Assembly: GCA_038503035.1 (NCBI GenBank)
Contig: JAVSML010020385.1
Location: forward strand, 124,001-188,000
DNA length: 64,000 bases
DNA from: Crocodylus rhombifer
Lineage: Eukaryota; Chordata; Crocodylia; Crocodylidae
Direction of reading: 5' to 3'
Below are positions 1 to 11,900 of this stretch, in pieces. Every line of letters starts with the position of its first letter. The first letter of the stretch is position 1. Position numbers and translations under genes: made by a program. The notes under the pieces were generated by a model that was not told where the DNA came from, made no database searches, and saw nothing but the letters and a program-made list of their open reading frames with translations.

Positions 1-261
1 CTGGTTGCGATGCGAGGTATGCCCTTGTGCTCGGCTCCAGGCCGGAGGCCGTGCAGCGTGGCATATCCCAGGCTAGGACTCTCGGGAGGAGCTGACCCAG
101 AGGCAGCTGTGAGGCCATGTTACACACGTGCAATGTCTCCAGTCTCCTGCAGTGCCAGCTGGGCCCCCCTCACCTGTTCAGAAAGACCATGCCCAGATAG
201 AGCCGCTGGGGAGATTTACCCACCTCTGCTCCAGGCTGGTGAGACAGCTTGCACCACCCCT

Positions 262-516
262 TGGTTTGATGGTCCTAAACTGCAGCAGGGGAAATTGAGG
301 TGGGATGTTAGGAAGAACTTTCTGCCTACGAGGGTGGTCAAGCATTGCAGCCGGCTGCCTAGGGAGGGTTGGTATCTCCATCCTTGGAAATTTTTAAGAG
401 CAGGTTGGGCAGAGACTTGATGGTTAGGGACAGTCTTACCCTGAGCGGGGGCTGGATTAGAGGCCTTCGTGAGATCCCTTCCAGCTCTACTTTCCTCTGA
501 TCCTGTGGTCTTGTTT
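262..516 (+). mobile_element. CR1-family 3' tail
   Basis: 'ctgcagcaggggaaattgag' then 'ttaggaagaactttctgcc' and '...gagatcccttccagctct', the conserved CR1 3' UTR. Only the tail survives. Confidence 0.75.
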
Positions 517-2262
517 GAGATGTTTCCCCTTTTCCTAGTGACTTCCCAAACCACAACTCCTATGTGGGTCTGTTTGGGGAAGGGGGGAGAATGGACTCTT
601 TTCTTGATTTCCAACCCCCACCCCCTGCCGCCCACTTATATTTTCATTTTCTTTAGCCGCTGCCTGCTTCCTGATGATACATGTGGTGGCAATAGATGTA
701 AATGCTGCACCCTTAACAGGATCTGGTATCTAAGAAAATTTCCCAACTTCCTCAACAGTGACCTCGTGCTACCCTGCCGTGAGATCATCCTGTGCATGAC
801 CCAGCTTGCCTGGCAAGGGACAGAAATGGTGCCCAGGCCCCTGGCCAGCCCCTGCACAGGAACAGCTATCTCCCCTACATGGCAGAGCTGTAAGTGCTCA
901 TGGTCCTTGTGTCATGCTGCACGAAGGAGCTTCCTTGCACTCTCCATGCTTGTGCCAAGGGTGGGCGCTGCTGTGCACTGGGTGGGGTTTTGCAGGACTT
1001 TGAGCCCCCTGGGCTTCACGCTGGGTTTCAGTGGGAGGTACGGGTGCTTTCCCCGGCTGCTTTACTCCTCCCGCAGTTTGCTGGCACCGTCGGTGCCGGG
1101 TGGCATTGCCATGTGTTGTGTCTGGGTAAACTGAGTGCCTGTGTGATGTGAATCACCGCACTCGTCCAGGGGCATAGAGCTATTGGACTGACCCGGATGC
1201 GAGGCAAGGGGCTTCAGTTGGGCCATGATGGTCAGCGGCTTCAAACAGAGCAGCCCTGACACTGCTCCAGCATATTGCAGAGATAGCCTTGGGACTTGGA
1301 TAACCCCAGGATTGATGGGGCCAGGAAGGGGGACACCAGCCTGGCTTACAACCACCCTGGCACTGAGCTGCACAAGAGATGCTGTGCTTTATAGTCAGGG
1401 ATGACCTTGGGTGCAGGATTCAACTACCTGCTCCCCCACCCTTGCAGGACAGTTGCTGCAGTGGGGAGTAGGGGGTCTTCTGCTCTCACATAGTCAAGAT
1501 GTAAACCATTTCCTCCTGGTCTGAGGCCAAGGCAGAAGCCCTTAGCAGATTTCACCGGGCTGCCAGCTTGTGCTATAAGCCCGCTTTAAAAACATGTTGT
1601 TAAAATCTTGTTTTGTCCCAGGGTAGCATGCAAAAGAGCCCTCTTGTCACCTTGAAATGACCGACGGGAGCTGGGACAATCTCAGCAAACAAGTTCCCCT
1701 TTGGCAGTCATGGAAAATTACAGCCCTGAGAGGTCAGCATGCCAGTGAACCAGGGGCTGTGCTAGAAACCCTTTTGTAATCTTGGGTATGGCAACCAGTG
1801 CCTGCTGGAATTGGGAAGTTGCCGTCAGACACATGTTGACAGCCCACGCGGGTTGGTAGAGGAAGTGGGAGACACCGAGATGCTGTGTCAGGGTCATGAT
1901 GACCATCCTCTCCTCTCCTCTCTGCCTCTTCCACAGGTTTGCAAGCTGGGCCTGTTGCCTTCCCAGGGTAGGTTTTGTGACCTGGTTTGGTGCAGATCTG
2001 TTGTCCTGTTCCCCAGCCTTTGCTCTGGGGAAAGTAGCAATGAGAGGATTCGCAGAGCTATTAGTCTCCAGGTCCTTTAAGAAATGCTCTGCCAATCATC
2101 CCTGCATAGAGAAAGAGGGAGATACTTCCCGCCCCGACACAGAATACTTATTTGGATTTACTTGTCTCCAGCATGGTGGCTGCCGGGTGGCTGTCAGCTA
2201 AGGGGAGAGGCTCAGATCTTGCAAATGGTTGTGCACATCTTTAAACAAAGCGGTAACAGTAG
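517..2262. other. Non-coding stretch, nothing recognised
   Basis: Upstream of PAQR8. Open frames such as 469-1134 have no known domain. It may hold a 5' UTR exon or regulatory DNA of PAQR8, but no element can be named. Confidence 0.5.
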
Positions 2263-2270
2263 TCCTAGGG

Positions 2271-2833
2271 CAGGGGTGTCAAAGATCTGGTCCGCGGGCT
2301 GTGGAGTGATGTTATCCAGCCCCCGGTACTGGCCCTGGGACTTGAATTGACCCACATGCCACAGGGGATGCATGATGGACCAGCCTTGTACACAGGGCCC
2401 GGGGCACACACCATACACCGTGCATATGGACAGGGCATGGCACCCACATGGGGCCAATCCAGACGCCCCCCCGGCATGCTAGATCCAGTGCCTGCCCCAG
2501 CTGGTCTGGGATGGGTGCTGCGTGCAGCATGGTTCCCAGAGCAGGCCCCGTGTGCAGTGCAGTCCCAGAGCAGAGCGCGAGCTGAATCCAGCCTGTGGGG
2601 TTGGTGGGGTGTGGTGGGAGGGGTGGTCCAGTGTCCTCCTTGGCTGGTCTGGGAGCTTGCCACACATGATACTCACTCCAGCCAGTCCAGGACTTGCATT
2701 CAGGGCAGGCACTATGTGTGGTGCAGTCCCAGATCAGCTGGAGCAGGCATCACAGCTGCTGGATCCAGCTTGTGGGGTAGGGAGTCTGGGGGCCTGACCC
2801 AGCCTGCAGGGCCAGGTGAGTTTGACGCCCCTT
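2271..2833 (+). mobile_element. Non-autonomous hAT-like element
   Basis: Left terminus 'caggggtgtcaaa' and right terminus 'tttgacgccccttt' are inverted repeats. The flanks TCCTAGGG (2263-2270) and TCCTAAGG (2834-2841) match at 7 of 8 bases, the 8-bp target duplication typical of hAT. No transposase frame inside. Confidence 0.75.
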
Positions 2834-2913
2834 TCCTAAGGAATGGACACATGGCCCAATTGTTTTGGAGAAATTTATCTTCGATTTTAATCTTTAGTGA
2901 ATCTGCTTCATAG

Positions 2914-3418
2914 TGGGTGCATCTACATGAGACATGTACTGCAGTTGCCTAATTAGCTCCGCAGTAAACTTCTTAGCGTCTACATGTGCAGTGCTATTAG
3001 GATGGAGTAAAGTAATTCACTCCACTATAGGTTAGTAGTTGTAAACACAAGTACCATCCTACGGTGGAGGTTTTTTTGTTTTTTTTTATTATTCTGCAGC
3101 AATGCATGTGTAGATGCTGATAGGGCTGGCTAGGGCACAAAGGTGCTTCAGTGCGGGGGCTGCCTGCTGGCTAGCCCTGCACGGGAGCACCCTCATGGCC
3201 CAGCCAACCCCTCGGCAGCACGTTGAGCTGAATCGGACCAGCCCCAGGCTGGCAGGCTTTCCCACCAGGCTCCCTGCCAGCCGGGGCTGCTCCAAGCCAA
3301 CTCAAGATGCTGTGGTCCCAGGTGCATGTGTAAACACTGCACCTGGGAGCAATAAACTTTGGTATGATATGCACTGGAATTTATTGCTGGGTATGAATTG
3401 CACGTGTAAAGGCACCCA
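2914..3418 (+). mobile_element. Non-autonomous DNA element, copy 1
   Basis: Inverted termini 'tgggtgcatctacatg' and 'cacgtgtaaaggcaccca'. Nearly collinear with 8517-8979: both have 'gttgcctaattagctc', 'gcatgtgtagatgctga', 'gtgcttcagtg' and 'gcacctgggagcaataaact'. No protein-coding capacity; superfamily not identified. Confidence 0.75.
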
Positions 3419-4580
3419 GTAAGGAGCAGGCATACAACGAGCTCTCCTTTGCTAACTGTTCCCAATAGGAGTTGTTGCAATGACTGGCCGTTAGGCAGTG
3501 GGCACCCAATATGTATTGCACAAAGCGGGGTACCCAGGAGGAAACAGACTTGGGGAGCAGACAGATGATCAATACACTCTGGTGTAACTCACATGGTAGT
3601 ATAGCTGATTCTCATTTTGGGGGAGGTAATTTTACCTTGGAGTAAAATGATCTACCCTGGTATAAGCCTGTACAGCATGGGTCCGATCCATTTTTACCCA
3701 GGAGTAAAGTGAGATTACTCCAGAGAAAATGTATTAGTTGTCTGCCCCCTATACTTAGATCTGTAAGAGGAGCTCAATAGGCTTTTGTACAACTGCCCCT
3801 TATTTGCATTGTATTAATCCTGCAGCGAATAAGGCTGCCGGGGTAGTAATTAATGTTAAAATGAACAAAGGGATATCAGACTTTCTGCAGCAAAGTTTAA
3901 ACCAAAGTCTGGGGATTCGGGTGAGACCTTCATGGGAGCAGGTTGTCTGTTCCTCAGCATCCTGCTGTGAAAGCTTCTTGCACAGGGGTATAGACATCTT
4001 TCCATGGACATGGGTCAGAGTCTCGAGGGGCTTGATATCCCGCTACAGGAGGAGGGGCATGCCCATGCAGACCTCGTCTTAGGGAGAGGTTTCAGCTCAG
4101 ATTAAACTGAATATTGGGCATTGCACTGGCAGAGCCTCATGGGCCACTGATCCTAATCCCTTGTGCTTGCAGAAGAGTCCACAGGAAAGTCTGCTCTTGC
4201 CCCTCTTGCATACTGCAGCTCCAAAGCAGCCTGCCACAGGTAAAGGGCAGGAGAGACAAGGGCACTAAGGCAGTGTTGTTTTGCTCTGGGAAGGCAGGTT
4301 TGGTGGCCTGTTGCGTGGCAAGGCATGCAGGTCTGCAGCTCTCCCACTGCTTTTTGCTGGCTCAGAAGATGTGTGGGGCCTCTCCTTACTAAGTGTCCCA
4401 GTTACTGAGGCAAACTCACCTAAATCTCAGTGCACCTAAAATGCCCTGAAAAGCTTGGGTTGAGAAGGGAGAGAGGTTGCAGCATCCCATGAGCTCCAGA
4501 GAGCATCCCCCCCGGATCCTTGGACCATGGGCTTCATGCTGCAGGGGGTTTCTTGGTCATGAATGCCTCTCATTTCTCTC
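3419..4580. other. Stretch immediately upstream of the PAQR8 exon
   Basis: Probable last part of the PAQR8 5' intron. 3600-3720 has AT-rich segments with repeated 'ggagtaaa' that may be a decayed repeat. No gene seen. Confidence 0.5.
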
Positions 4581-4641
4581 CTTCTTGCAGGACAAGAACA
4601 CAACATTTCCTGGTGACAGACTACCAGCTACTGCAGGGAGC
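4581..4641 (+). other. PAQR8: Splice acceptor and 5' UTR segment of the PAQR8 coding exon
   Basis: A pyrimidine-rich tract ending in 'cttcttgcag' at 4590 makes a strong acceptor 51 nt before the PAQR8 ATG. The upstream 5' UTR exon(s) could not be identified in 1-4580. The 51 nt contain no ATG and are open in the PAQR8 frame. Confidence 0.7.
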
Positions 4642-5703
4642 ATGATGACAGCCATCCTGGAGCGAATCAGCACCTTGTCAGTGAGCGGGCAGCAGCTGCG
4701 CCGCCTGCCCAAGCTGCTGGAGGAAGGCTTCCCCAAAATGCCGTGCACCGTCAGGGAGTCGGACGTGCCCCAGCTTTTCCGGGAGCCCTACATCCAGACT
4801 GGGTACCGCCCCACCGGCCAGGAGTGGCGATACTACTTCTTCAGCCTCTTCCAGAAGCACAACGAGGTGGTGAACGTCTGGACCCACCTCCTGGCCGCCC
4901 TGGCTGTGCTGCTGAGGTTCAAAACTTTTGCTGACGGGGAGGAGCTGTCCATGGATGTCCAGTCCTTGCCCCTGTTCATCTTCGTCCTGTCCTCCGTCAC
5001 CTACCTGACGTGTAGCCTCCTAGCCCATCTGCTGCAGTCTAAGTCGGAGCTGTCCCACTACACCTTCTACTTTGCGGACTACGTCGGCGTTAGCATCTAC
5101 CAGTATGGCAGTGCCCTGGCCCATTTCTACTACAGCTCTGATCAAGCCTGGTACGATAAGTTCTGGCTCTTCTTCCTCCCGGCAGCTGCTTTCTGCGGCT
5201 GGCTCTCTTGTGCCGGCTGCTGCTATGCCAAATACCGATACCGCCGCCCGTACCCCATCATGAGGAAGGTGTGCCAAGTCATCCCAGCCGGGCTGGCCTT
5301 CGTCTTGGACATCAGCCCGGTGGCGCATCGGGTGGTCATGTGCCACCTGGGGGGTTGTGAGGAGAAGGCTGCCTGGTATCACACCTTCCAGATCCTCTTC
5401 TTCCTCATCAGCGCTTACTTCTTCTCCTGCCCCGTGCCTGAGAAATACTTCCCCGGGTCCTGCGACATCGTTGGCCATGCCCACCAGATCTTCCACACCT
5501 TCCTGGCCATCTGCACGCTCTCGCAGCTGGAGGCTATCTTCCTAGACTACAAAAACAGGCAGGAAATCTTCCAGAGGAGACACGGGCCTCTCTCCATCTA
5601 TGTGTCCTGCGGCTCGTTCTTTGGCCTCGTGGCCTGCAGTGCAGTCACAGCCTACTTCTTGCGGTGTCGGATCAAGGCAGCGCTGGTTAAAAAGGACTCT
5701 TGA
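4642..5703 (+). CDS. PAQR8: Membrane progestin receptor beta (PAQR8), intronless coding exon
   Basis: Encodes 353 aa, close to the 354 aa I recall for human PAQR8, and collinear with it from end to end. PAQR8 is a seven-transmembrane progestin/adipoQ-family receptor that binds progesterone and mediates rapid non-genomic signalling. Seen in the sequence: a charged cytosolic N-terminus with the PAQR entry region (residues 41-75), then hydrophobic spans from about residue 80 to 342. The three family motifs are present: E75-x2-N78-x3-H82, S135-x3-H139 with D146, and H281-x3-H285, the presumed metal-site residues of the fold. The C-terminus ends KKDS as in PAQR8. The start was chosen at 4642 because MMTAILER aligns with the PAQR8 start and has A at -3. 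A splice acceptor (cttcttgcag) ends at 4590, so 4591-4641 is 5' UTR of the same exon. Paralogue PAQR7 is the alternative; the EFHC1 neighbour favours PAQR8. Confidence 0.96.
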   Translation: MMTAILERISTLSVSGQQLRRLPKLLEEGFPKMPCTVRESDVPQLFREPYIQTGYRPTGQEWRYYFFSLFQKHNEVVNVWTHLLAALAVLLRFKTFADGEELSMDVQSLPLFIFVLSSVTYLTCSLLAHLLQSKSELSHYTFYFADYVGVSIYQYGSALAHFYYSSDQAWYDKFWLFFLPAAAFCGWLSCAGCCYAKYRYRRPYPIMRKVCQVIPAGLAFVLDISPVAHRVVMCHLGGCEEKAAWYHTFQILFFLISAYFFSCPVPEKYFPGSCDIVGHAHQIFHTFLAICTLSQLEAIFLDYKNRQEIFQRRHGPLSIYVSCGSFFGLVACSAVTAYFLRCRIKAALVKKDS

Positions 5704-8516
5704 GAGGCCATCCTGGAGATGGAGTAGATACTAACTGGCTGGGTCCAGCTTGCTGGAAACCAGTGAAGGAGGATAATGTAGATAGACCTAAACTGGTTTG
5801 TTTGCATAACACTGTCTGTCTAACATGGCTGAGAGAGGAGGCTCGGGCTGGACGAGCCTTTGCATCAGAAGCATTTCTGCTGGAGTGGCCACCTCCTGCA
5901 GGGCAGGGGGTGTTTTATGCCAGATCAGGACACCTAATCAAGGACGCATGGGTGAGGCAGAGGTTTCTAGTCCATTCCACTCCAGTAAATCTGCAGGAGA
6001 TATTATACCCAGTTTCAGCCAAGGGCTGTTATATTAGACTGTGGAGCAGTCTTCCAAGGGAAGATGGGGAAGCACTTGTGGCTTTGGCAGACGTTGGAGA
6101 ATATATGATGAAGATCAGTCCTAAAGTAATGAGATGACTCACTGGGCTCTGTCCATCTTTGTGGGGTGAATCCAGCCGTTATGGCAGTCGATCACAAAAA
6201 TGTCCCTGGGAGCAGGATTGGGTGCTTTGAGTCTAAAACTAAGGGTGAAGCTGCAAGGGTGCTGAAAGAGATGCAGGTGCAATCGTCTTTGCTCCTTCTC
6301 CGGTTTGGATTCTTGTCCACCACGTCCTTTCCACTCTCCTCCGTCCTCAGCTTCATCCATACCAGGTTCGTAGGGTGACTGTGACAAATCGTTGTAGCAA
6401 TAGGTCTGGTTTAACCCTCTAGCTCCCCCCCCCCCAAAAAAAAAAATAAAACAAAACCCAAAACTTTAGGGACATTGAGAGCCAGATCTAGCCTTGACAC
6501 CTCAGCCTTTCCTCTGCTCCACTGATTGGCGTTGGCCCAGCATTTCTCAGGCAGCTGACGCAGCTGCGACGTGAGCTCAGAGCCATCTTCTCTCCCAGGG
6601 CGGCCGTGCTGCAGGTGTTTACAGACACCGAGTCCCAGGGCTGCTCATGAAAATTTCATACGACGCGGCAGACAGTCTCAGGGAGGGGTAACTGGATACA
6701 GGCCTTTTCCACTGTAGGTCTGTTGTTTGAATGCATCCTGGCTTGTCTATGATATGGTTGGCTATTTGGCAGCCTATGTCAAATGTGAGTTTGTGCCTCT
6801 AGCCTAGTTACGAGCAGAGGATTTTCCCTGGTCGCCCACAAAGGTGACAAAGATTAAATCGGCATGAAGTTCCTCCTTCCCGTTTAACGGTGGGTACGGC
6901 CCTGTTCTGTGCTTTAATGGGCCCTTGATCCAGCCTGTGGCATGCTTAGAGGGGCAAACAGAGGCCTTTGAGGAACCTGCCACATTTCATCATCAGTTAA
7001 AACATCATAGCAGGAGGAGAAAGGAGTCGGGGAGATAAAAATGATGCGCTTATCCTCCCTCTGACAAATCCTGCCCAGTGTCTGATGGTCTGTCCTGACC
7101 TCAGGGCAGGATTCTTCTTTATCCTGAATGGCAAATTGCTCCTGCGTGTTGCTTTCTGCAGAGTGCCAATGGGTGCCCAGGGACTGGAGAGGGCACAGGC
7201 TGTATTGGAAGGAGCATCCCTGTGCTGGCACAGGGATGGAGCGGATGGTGTAAGAGGCCCTTGCCACCTGCTGCAAGGGGAGGATGGCAGAAGACTGGCA
7301 GATGGGCCTCTCAGGCAGTATATAACCATGAGACACCAGTGCCTTTTCCTTTAGGACTGGCATGGGAGGAGGGGGCAGCTTGTGCATTTCCTGTAGGGGG
7401 TTGTGACTCCCCCCCCACCCCACACAACCGACAAGGGGCTGGCAGCGTAGGAAGTCGTTTGCCGACTGGCCGAGGCCCTGCTGTGTTGGCTTCAGTGGGA
7501 AATAGGAAACTGGAGACACCGGGCCAGAGCACTGCGATGTAAATTGGCATAGCTCCACTGAAATCAATGGTGCTTCGTATCGGCTGCCTTCGAGGATTTC
7601 CTGCCTGGGCAGAGTCCTCGTCGGACCAGCCTGTGCCCACCTCTTGCATTGTCCGTTCTGGTCGCTCCCTCTGATGCTCCCTGGTCCCCTCCTGTTGGTT
7701 ATGTCACAGTGCTTTGTGTATGTCCTGTTCCCGGTCTCCATGCTCAGGTGGTCCTTGAGCGAGCAGGTTCACATGTGGGGTAGATCCTTATTAGCTTTGA
7801 TAGGTCTGTGCTGATTTGCTCCAGCCGAGGATGCGGCGCATCAAGTTCGAGTCTAAACATTCAAAGCCAAACGCGGGGGGAGTTTGGAGATGGTGCTGGG
7901 AGAGTTTGGTTGTGAAGCTCGCGCAGCACAAGCCTTGGCTGTAGCATTCAAATATCTACTTTAAGGAGCTTTTTAAGTCCCCTTTTGTTGTGGGGTTTGA
8001 TACCCAGAAAGCTGTGATGTCAGCCATAACCTTTTGCTGGGTAAAGGTCAATCGGAGAGAAAAATGGAGGAGGGCAGGGTGGGGGGAGCTCAGAAAACCA
8101 AGCCACATATTAGGTGCCTTTCTTTGGATTCAGGGGCCTAACTCTAGGCCCCCTGATCTGAAAATATTAGCCTTAATGACTTAATCTGTGGAGGATGGGA
8201 TGTGGGGGATGCTGCTTGGGTTAAGAGATGGAGAGAAGTTTTGAACTTGGCGCTCACGGTTCAAATCTAGCCTGGGTTTGTCATTGCTAGAAATCTTTAA
8301 TAGGAGACAACTACTCGGTTGTCTTCACGCAATTATGTGTTGGTCTCTTGTCCCTTTGGGGAAGACTTTCTATGGAACGATGTTCCTATAGCCCAGCAAG
8401 ACCCAGACTGCTGCTCCTGAGCCACAAGTGGCTCTTCAGTTTATCACCCATGGTTTTAAGCAGATACTTTATTTCCTACATGCATTGGGTATATCAAATA
8501 ATGTGGCATGCACACT
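5704..8516 (+). other. PAQR8 3' UTR and downstream sequence
   Basis: The stop is at 5701-5703. A weak candidate poly(A) signal AATAAA lies at 6445-6450 in a C/A-rich run; the true 3' end was not determined. A minus-strand open frame of 275 codons spans 6914-7741 without a recognisable domain. Confidence 0.5.
6426..6452. repeat. C-run/A-run low-complexity tract
   Basis: About ten C followed by about eleven A with embedded AATAAA. Simple sequence. Confidence 0.85.
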
Positions 8517-8979
8517 TGGGTGCATCTATCCAGGATGTTTACTGTGGAGTTGCCTAATTAGCTCTGGAGTAAAGTCTCAGAGTCTACACATTCAGCCCTA
8601 TTAAGCCACAGTAAACTAATTAATTCTGCCATAGATTAGTATTTGTAAATACAAGTACTGTCCTGCGGGGATGTTATTTAGTGCACTGCCATGCATGTGT
8701 AGATGCTGAGGGGATTGGCTGGGGCACGAGGGTGCTTCAGTGTGGGGGCTGCGTGCTGGCTAGCACTGCACTGAAGTACCCTTGTGCCTTAACCAGCCTC
8801 TCTGCAGGACATCGAGCCAGGTCATAGCAGCCCTGGGCTCGCAGGCTGACCCCCTGGGTCCCCTGCCAGCTCATGCAGTCCCGGGCGCACGTGTAAACAC
8901 AGCACCTGGGAGCAATAAACTCCAGCACAAACTCTGCCGATGTTTATTCATTCACATTAATAGCTCATGTAGATCCACC
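8517..8979 (+). mobile_element. Non-autonomous DNA element, copy 2
   Basis: Second copy of the element at 2914-3418, same orientation. Starts 'tgggtgcatctatcc' and ends 'catgtagatccacc', with the shared AATAAA (8914-8919). Confidence 0.72.
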
Positions 8980-11900
8980 TTTCCTGTCTCTATTGATCAC
9001 AGTTCAGGTAGGACAGGAGCTTTCTGTTGAGCTGCCACAATACACCCAGGGCTGTCCTGAGCCAGCCTGGACTGAGCATCACTGCTGTAGCAATACCAGT
9101 CCAGTTAAAATGTAGTGCCCTGAAGCGTGGATGCAGTTATGCTGGTAAAAACATGCTTCCCTACAGGAAGGGCAAGACACCTGTTCAAGGTATATAGCAT
9201 AAGATTATGGTGCAAATACCTGTATACACTGTGTGTGTACCTGCAGTAGGCCTCTTTTTGCTTGTAGCAAACCATACCACTGAGAGACATGATTATTTGG
9301 GTACAGTCTTTGGGTATAGACCAGGCCTTTGCTTCTGCAAGCATTGCAAACCAAGCTACACGCTCTGCCCCAAGAAAAGGAGGACAGAAAAAGCAATGCC
9401 ATCTCAGCATGGAGAACCTAGAAAGACACCTTCAGTGGAGACATATCACCATCTACTGGTGTCCAAAAGCAATTCCACTTTCCCCACTGCGTCCTTGGTG
9501 GTGTTTTTAGTCTTCCCACGTTGCATCTGTGAGTGACACCATCCACTTCCCCATATCCCCCTCTGCAGCCAGACCAGCCACTGACCTTCCTGTGGGAATG
9601 ATGGGGCTGGTTTTGCAGGGAACTACTGACCAATGCTGCTGTCCTTGAGACACAAGGTGCTTTGTCCAACACTGGAGCCACCTCCGCTCGCCGCCCCCCG
9701 GTTCTTTTCCCAGTGCCTGAACTAACTGTCATCAGACCTGCTTACGCATCCCCCCTCTTTCCAAGTCGATTTGTACTCGTGCCTTATATGTCACTGGACC
9801 TCGTGCTGTGAGATATGATGCATCTTCCCCCTGGCCAGGTACCAAGCAGCTGCTGACAGCGCTATTCTGCTCCCTCTGAAGTCAGGGAGAGGATTGCCGT
9901 TCACTTTGGTGGTCCTAAGAAACTAAATGCCGCCGCACCAGCTTCCCAGCCAGTTGTGTGTCCCACAGCTCATGCTCAGCTGGAACTTGCCATCCTTAGG
10001 CACCCCCAAAATCATTTGCACCAGTATTGGGGACTTCTTGAATGATGCAAAACTGAACAGATCTTCCTCAGACTGATCAGCCATAACTGATCTAGTGGTT
10101 TATAGTGTCTAACAGCGACCTGGGTGCGAGAGGCTGAGCCCATCCATCTTCAGTGGGTTGCCTATGGGAAGTGGGCTTGTGAACCCATGATCCAACAGCT
10201 GAAACTAGGGGCCTGGCCTTAACTGGTAGAGATCATAACAGCTCTGCTGTAGCCATTGGTGTTGTGCTGCTTAACACTGAGGACACCAGCTGGCCCAGTG
10301 TGCATCACATTCAGGATTTTTCCAAGGGGAATGGGAGGTTTGGGTTAGAAGCAGCCTCTTTAGACCTGGTGTAGTGGGCATGGTAGGTAGTTTAAAGGTG
10401 CATTTCCATCAAAGGCTTTACATAACAGAGCAGGGATATATGCTGAAGCCCCACACGTGCCTTGGTATTCAAAGCTCTTCCTGATGACGAGCATTGCCTC
10501 CTGCCAAGCTGAAAGCTACTAAACAGGAATATATTGGGGTTTATCCGTTACCTGGGAAGCGACAAGGGGTGCGAGTATCACACACCAGCTGTCCTCCCCA
10601 CCTATCCTGAATTTTGTCTTGTTGAAAACACTGAGAACATTCAAGGCTTTGCACTGTACTGACAACTGTTTAAAATCCCCAGTAAAAGAAAGTTATAAAA
10701 GCTAGATGACGCGTGCGATGTGAAATTTGTCAATCCACAGAAAAGCTGGGCAGTTCAGGTGGCTGCAGCGGCTGGGTTGTTCAGTGGAAGTTTGGCTTCT
10801 AAGACTACACATGGAGGAGGGAAAGGAGGAGAATAATAATAACATCATAAAAATTATGCTGTACTTGTCTTGCATTCAGGGCTTGTAGCAAAATCCTGTT
10901 CAAGCCTTATAGCTGGTTACTAACCCCATTTTACAGATAAGGCACAAATGCTTACATTGGCATAGGTAGGGAGACTACGGGTGTGTCCGAGGGCCTCCGT
11001 GCTGCACCATGACACCCCTGGGCCCACCAGCATGAAGCCCACCGTGCTCCCGGTCAGCCTGTGCGCGATCGCAGAAAGAAGGTGAAGTCGCTGCCTTTGA
11101 GCAGCCTTAAGCATGTGCCTAGCATCGTTAGCTGTGATGAGCTTTAGCTCTCTGTCCTAGGCCTGCCTGCGGACATTTGCTCAGCTCCATTGCATGACGG
11201 ATAGGTTGCCTCATTTACAGGATCTGACATTTTGAGTAGGAGCATGCAGGTGGGATGGGTTTCAAGGCCGTGTTTCTGGGTGTAGCACAACCCTAAGTGG
11301 GAGTTGGTCAGCAGCAGGGCCACGAATAAAGGTCCCAATTCAGCAAAGCCCTCCGGCTCATGTTTCAGGTTAAGCAGAGGAGTAACTCCCTCTTGTAGAT
11401 GGTCTCTCACAAACTTAAGTGTTTTGCTGAAGCAAGGCCAGATCTGCAACAGCTACCTGCTCGTCTCCAGCTACACACAGGATGCATTTCCATCCCGGGG
11501 TTTCCTGGTGAGCTCTTCAACCCTGGGAGCACAGTTTGGGCCATTTAGCTGGTCTCCAGGGGCCTGAGGGAGGAAATATCTCCACCTCCTCCTCCTGCCA
11601 AGCTGAAGATTAAAGAAAAAAAAAAAGCATTTTCAAATATAACAGCAAGGGTGTCCATCACTGCTGTATTTTCATTTTTCTTCCACAAGATGGCAAGGTT
11701 CCCTCACCCTCGGCAGCAGAGATCATGCTGCTTAATGCCAGGACTCCTTTCCAAACGACCTGAGGAAAAAAGGTGGTTTTCAAGCAAATGCCAAACCAGC
11801 ACCACAGGATTACACCTTAGGCAAGAGATGTTTCTAGGCAAGGGATGTGCTTCTTTCAAGTGTTACTGTCCACAGAAGAAGACCCAAAGGCAATGCACAG

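Noticed and set aside
469..1134. 221-codon plus-strand open frame
   Set aside because: It begins in the CR1 tail and shows no domain or splice context; probably chance.
5020..5496. 158-codon antisense frame inside PAQR8
   Set aside because: A shadow of the GC-rich PAQR8 coding sequence; acidic low-complexity protein with no family match.
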